Origin: Aestuariispira insulae
GTDB lineage: Bacteria; Pseudomonadota; Alphaproteobacteria; UBA8366; Aestuariispiraceae
Direction: 5' to 3'
NCBI RefSeq assembly: GCF_003385955.1
Contig: NZ_QRDW01000001.1
Span: forward strand, 665,893-729,892
DNA length: 64,000 bases
Each line of letters begins with the position of its first letter. Positions within the stretch are counted from its first letter, which is position 1. Under the pieces are notes generated by a model. The model worked only from the letters and a program-made list of their open reading frames with translations, ran no database searches and was not told the origin of the DNA. Of this stretch, positions 60,724 to 64,000 are shown piece by piece. The position numbers and the translations under genes were made by a program.

Positions 60724-61557
60724 TTGTCAGATACCGAAGACACCGCCCCACCCAACGATAACGCCCTGCCCTATGGCCCATCCAAACTGGCCCAACTGAC
60801 CGCGCGGATCCTGGATCTGGTGGAAGACCGTGTGGCCTCGAGAGCCGCCCGAGACAGCGGAGAGTTGACCCAGCAGGACTTTGGCGAAGTGATCACGGAC
60901 CTGCAATCACTCAACGATCCTGAATTGCTTCAACTGATCAATGATGGTTGGGAAGAGATGGTCCGGGCGGCAGAAGAAGCCCAATGGCGGGACGAACGGC
61001 GCTATCCGCTGGAACGACTGATCATTCATCATTTTGAGCCCTATCTGGCACCGCGCGGATCGAACGCGGTCTCCGGCCAGAACCTGTCACGACGGGTGAT
61101 CCCGGCTTTTCTAGCGGCCCTTTCCCAGATGATCGGCAAGGAATTGCTGCAAGATTACGAAAGCCGTTGCCGGGAGATTGTGGATCAAATCCAAAACAAG
61201 GCCGGTAACAATTTTGATTGGGAACTGGTTTACAATGATCCCAACGCCAATATCTTGGCCCAGGATATCATCGTCTATATCGCGCAATATTTCCGCGATG
61301 TGCCGAAAAGGCGTGTCTGGATGATTGATATCTTTCTGCGCAACATGCCACCCGCCACCACCGCCGGCGAGATGGAATGGAGCTTTGGGAATGAGGAATT
61401 TCATATCCTGGTCAATGCGCTCTATGCAGACCTCTTTCACATGCTCAAAGACAAGGATGCGCTGGCAGGCCTGCGTATGCGCTATGGAGACCAACGCCTG
61501 ACCGCGCTTGAGGATGTCGAAAAGGCCCTGCTGGATGATATGGGGGCGGTTCTTTGA
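60724..61557 (+). CDS. Conserved hypothetical protein, 277 aa
   Basis: A 277-residue soluble acidic protein, mostly helical. It starts at TTG 60724 with AAGGGAAG 7 nt upstream. Notable blocks are LVEDRVASRAARDSGELTQQD, YPLERLIIHHFEPYLAPRG, and YIAQYFRDVPKRRVWMIDIFLRNMPPATTAGEMEWSFG. No family recognised. A GGGGCGGT/ACCGCCCC stem (61543-61564) spans its stop codon but lacks a T run, so it is a doubtful terminator. It is convergent with pncB. Confidence 0.7.
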   Translation: MSDTEDTAPPNDNALPYGPSKLAQLTARILDLVEDRVASRAARDSGELTQQDFGEVITDLQSLNDPELLQLINDGWEEMVRAAEEAQWRDERRYPLERLIIHHFEPYLAPRGSNAVSGQNLSRRVIPAFLAALSQMIGKELLQDYESRCREIVDQIQNKAGNNFDWELVYNDPNANILAQDIIVYIAQYFRDVPKRRVWMIDIFLRNMPPATTAGEMEWSFGNEEFHILVNALYADLFHMLKDKDALAGLRMRYGDQRLTALEDVEKALLDDMGAVL

Positions 61558-61578
61558 CCGCCCCTCAATAATCTTAGC

Positions 61579-62697
61579 TCAGCTTTTTCGCAGCAGGAAC
61601 TCACGCCCCACTTTCACGGATTGCTTGCCACCATATTCGATGATATCGGCCGTCGCATAGGTTTCCGACCATTTTTCCGGCAGATAGCTGCCCGTACCGA
61701 CCACATTAACCGGGGTCTTGGCCAAGGCCATGGTGCGGCACTTATTCGGGCTGAAGCCACTGCTGGCGACGATGCGAACCTTTTTGAAACCGGCCCGGTC
61801 CAAATTTTCCCGCATATGCCAGATCGCGGCGGAAGAAACGCCAGGCCCGATCAGGTAGTTTAGCTCACTCTCGGTGCGATAGCCGCGGATCGCATCCGGG
61901 CAATGCCGTTCCAGCACCGCATAGCTTGCCGCAGGGTCCAGCCCCTCGCAGAAACGCCCGCCCAAAGTATCAAGCCGCATAGCCAGCTTGCCATCTTCGG
62001 CCAGTTCCGGGAAACGGTCACAAACGGCCAAGGCATCGGTGATTTCCTGACCAAAATAGTCGACCAGGACCGTTACCGGTTCGTCCGGGAAGGTTTCGTG
62101 ATACATCTCGGCGGCGCGCACGGTGGAACCGGCATAGCCGATCAGGGCATGTGGCATGGTGCCTAGACCGCGTGGCTGGCCAAAATATTGTGCTGTTGCA
62201 TCTGTCGCATTACCGATAAAGCCAACAGCGCCCCCTTTGCGCTGGGCCCGTTCCGAGCCGACGGAAGCCGCATAGGCCATAATTTCTGCCATTTCCAGCC
62301 CGGCACAATGTCTGGCATCCATGGCCAGGAAAGCAGTCTCACGCAATTCCATACACATGGAAAAGGCGTTATAGGCCGCAACACAGGCAGGCCCGATCCG
62401 CTGCAGGAACAGGGTTTCCAATTCCACCAAGTTAAAGAAAGACCCGGTCAGATACATCAGCGGCTCACCGGCCCCGACCCAACGGCCTTCGTCAAAACGC
62501 AGATCAACCTCATAGTCGAACCCACGTTCCTTTGCCACCCGATCCAGCCATTCCAGGGCCAGGCGCGGCGCGGAAATCACCGGCCTGCGCATGAAGATGG
62601 CATAGGTTACTGGCTTGTCGCCAAAACGACCGATAATTTCACGGGTGCGCCTGAAATAGGCATCCGTCCAGTTTGGAATATCCGGCGTCGCAGCCAT
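61579..62697 (-). CDS. pncB: Nicotinate phosphoribosyltransferase
   Basis: A 372-residue enzyme of the NAPRTase/pre-PncB2 type. PVTYAIFMRRPVI, ETLFLQRIGPACVAAYNAFSM, GTMPHALIGYAGSTVRAAE with the catalytic His, and LDTLGGRFCEGLDPAASY are phosphoribosyltransferase TIM-barrel blocks. It makes nicotinate mononucleotide from nicotinate and PRPP, feeding NadE. GAGGGGAAA is directly before the ATG. Confidence 0.85.
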   Translation of the reverse strand: MAATPDIPNWTDAYFRRTREIIGRFGDKPVTYAIFMRRPVISAPRLALEWLDRVAKERGFDYEVDLRFDEGRWVGAGEPLMYLTGSFFNLVELETLFLQRIGPACVAAYNAFSMCMELRETAFLAMDARHCAGLEMAEIMAYAASVGSERAQRKGGAVGFIGNATDATAQYFGQPRGLGTMPHALIGYAGSTVRAAEMYHETFPDEPVTVLVDYFGQEITDALAVCDRFPELAEDGKLAMRLDTLGGRFCEGLDPAASYAVLERHCPDAIRGYRTESELNYLIGPGVSSAAIWHMRENLDRAGFKKVRIVASSGFSPNKCRTMALAKTPVNVVGTGSYLPEKWSETYATADIIEYGGKQSVKVGREFLLRKS

Positions 62698-62771
62698 TTT
62701 CCCCTCATGAACCGCTAGATCGTTATTGTCTTATCGGGCCGGAACCCGGTGGATTGGAGACGGCTTCCCGA

Positions 62772-64000
62772 TCAGGAAGCCGCCGCCAGTTCAGAGACTC
62801 CGCCTTCACGCGCCGCTTTCAGCTCTTCTGCCAGCAGGAAGGCCAGTTCGAGCGCCTGGGCACCGTTGAGACGCGGATCACAATGGGTGTGGTAACGCAT
62901 GGACAAATCATTTTCCGTGATTTCCTGGGCTCCGCCCAGGCATTCGGTCACGTCCTTGCCGGTCATCTCAAAATGAACACCACCCGCGTGGCTGCCTTCC
63001 GCACGGTGCACATCAAAGAAGCCACGCACCTCGGTCAGGATCCGCTCAACCGGGCGGGTCTTGAAACCATTGTCCGCCTTGATGGTATTGCCATGCATCG
63101 GATCACAGGACCAGACGACCTTGCGGCCTTCGCTCTGTACCTTGCGCACCAGGGCAGGCAGATGTTTTTCCACCTTATCATGGCCCATGCGCGCTATCAG
63201 GGTCAGTCGACCGGCTTCGTTGGTCGGGTTGAGCATATCGATCAGGCGGATCAGTTCGTCCGGGTCCATGGTCGGCCCGCATTTCATGCCGATCGGGTTA
63301 TCAACACCGCGCAGGAATTCAACATGGGCACTGTCCGGCTGACGGGTCCGGTCGCCGATCCACAGCATATGTGACGAGCAATCATAGAACTTCCCGGTCA
63401 GGCTGTCGCGGCGGGTCAGCGCCTCTTCATACCAAAGCAACAGTGCCTCATGGGAGGTATAGAAGTTTGTTTCCTGGAATTGCGGGACATTTTCGTCGCT
63501 GACGCCACAGGCTTCCATGAAGCTCAAGGCTTCATCCACGCGCTTGGCCAGTTCCTGGAACCGCTCGCCCTGCGGGCTATTGATCACGAAATCCAGGTTC
63601 CACTGGTTCACTTTGTGCAGGTTGGCAAAGCCGCCCTGGGCAAAGGCACGCAACAAATTCAGGGAAGAGGCCGCCTGGTTATAGGCGCGCATCATCCGTT
63701 CCGGATCGGGAATGCGGGCGTCAGCAGTGAAGTCGATACCGTTGATAATATCACCGCGGTAGCTGGGCAGTTCCACACCGTCGATCACTTCGTTGGGGGC
63801 AGAGCGCGGCTTGGCGAATTGACCGGCCATTCGGCCGACCTTGACCACCGGGCAGGATGCGCCAAAGGTCAGAACCAGGGCCATCTGCAGCATCACCTTA
63901 AAGGTATCGCGAATGCTGTCGGCGGAGAATTCGGCAAAGCTTTCCGCGCAATCGCCGCCCTGCAGCAGGAAGGCATTGCCCTCCGCCACGGCACCCAATT
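62772..64000 (-). CDS. Class II DAHP synthase, 5' end outside the window
   Basis: At least 409 C-terminal residues of a plant-type 3-deoxy-D-arabino-heptulosonate-7-phosphate synthase; the family is usually about 450-460. [32 protein letters not shown], and the metal-binding [42 protein letters not shown] are diagnostic, and [13 protein letters not shown] follows. It joins erythrose-4-P and PEP to start the shikimate pathway. A GGCTTCC/GGGAAGCC stem overlaps the stop codon but has no T run. Confidence 0.93.
   Translation of the reverse strand, partial: LGAVAEGNAFLLQGGDCAESFAEFSADSIRDTFKVMLQMALVLTFGASCPVVKVGRMAGQFAKPRSAPNEVIDGVELPSYRGDIINGIDFTADARIPDPERMMRAYNQAASSLNLLRAFAQGGFANLHKVNQWNLDFVINSPQGERFQELAKRVDEALSFMEACGVSDENVPQFQETNFYTSHEALLLWYEEALTRRDSLTGKFYDCSSHMLWIGDRTRQPDSAHVEFLRGVDNPIGMKCGPTMDPDELIRLIDMLNPTNEAGRLTLIARMGHDKVEKHLPALVRKVQSEGRKVVWSCDPMHGNTIKADNGFKTRPVERILTEVRGFFDVHRAEGSHAGGVHFEMTGKDVTECLGGAQEITENDLSMRYHTHCDPRLNGAQALELAFLLAEELKAAREGGVSELAAAS

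Noticed and set aside
61543-61564. GGGGCGGT/ACCGCCCC stem as terminator of the 60724 gene
   Set aside because: It spans the stop codon and is followed by TCAATAATCTT, not a T run, so termination there is doubtful.
62756-62781. Hairpin at the DAHP synthase stop codon as a terminator
   Set aside because: The GGCTTCC/GGGAAGCC stem is good but no T run follows on the minus strand; it may only stabilise the 3' end.
1-64000. Mobile elements, integrases, prophage or defence systems
   Set aside because: I found no transposase, integrase, phage structural, restriction or toxin-antitoxin gene; the gene content is typical chromosomal backbone.

Overview
This window looks like ordinary chromosome from a free-living, moderately GC-rich alphaproteobacterium. 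Lineage markers are a TrcR/DUF1013 cell-cycle regulator, three PAS_5 sensor proteins, a TSUP + TIGR02186 pair, a short-form GluRS, a class II DAHP synthase, a phasin and a lone fliN. A marine Sneathiella/Rhodospirillales-like lineage would fit, but that placement is inference. I see no rRNA, tRNA, CRISPR array, insertion sequence or prophage. Both ends are cut: a lipoprotein gene on the left (- strand) and a class II DAHP synthase gene on the right (- strand).

Layout. 0-7 kb: a phosphoribosyltransferase, two paralogous PEP-CTERM-like secreted proteins, a small zinc-ribbon protein, a Sel1-repeat protein, fliN with a tripled N-terminal motif, a methyltransferase and a PAS_5 protein. 7-12.5 kb: a membrane adenylate cyclase, then a sulfur-handling group (TusA, TSUP exporter, TIGR02186 protein, membrane rhodanese) with a BigR-type operator-promoter before the rhodanese gene. 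12.5-17.5 kb: a candidate small RNA, a PEBP-PstS-like pair, prpE behind twin palindromes, and a degenerate receiver protein. 17.5-25.5 kb: a glycerol-3-phosphate scavenging locus with two glycerophosphodiesterases, a DeoR regulator, a HAD phosphatase and ugpBAEC, with an array of TTTCA-N2-TGAAA operators in the divergent promoter. 25.5-27.3 kb: tandem orphan periplasmic binding proteins. 27.2-31.4 kb: an SDR and a redox operon (di-haem cytochrome c peroxidase, TPR protein, cytochrome b/ferredoxin/adenylate cyclase fusion). 31.5-36 kb: PAS_5, trcR, phasin with TGC-N3-GCA operators, a lipoprotein, and a D,D-carboxypeptidase with SPOR domain. 36-40.4 kb: a family 5 binding protein and a hybrid-free histidine kinase in one transcript. 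40.7-50 kb: rpsD, DMT exporter, trmJ, mtnP, diguanylate cyclase, LysE/MocR divergent pair, DUF1203. 49-54.3 kb: a five-gene minus-strand operon cysS-cimA-membrane protein-class II aldolase-mtnA, which with mtnP suggests the DHAP shunt for methylthioadenosine salvage. 54-64 kb: small and coiled-coil proteins, another orphan binding protein, an SDR/TetR pair with two operators, nadE-gltX, an unknown conserved protein, nicotinate phosphoribosyltransferase, and the DAHP synthase fragment.

The most interesting parts are the peroxidase-TPR-redox cyclase operon, the two-hairpin RNA candidate with CCUCC/CUCCCC loops and mutually exclusive pairings, the sulfur module with its operator, the FliN repeats, and several well-formed operator sets that can be assigned to nearby regulators or pathways.
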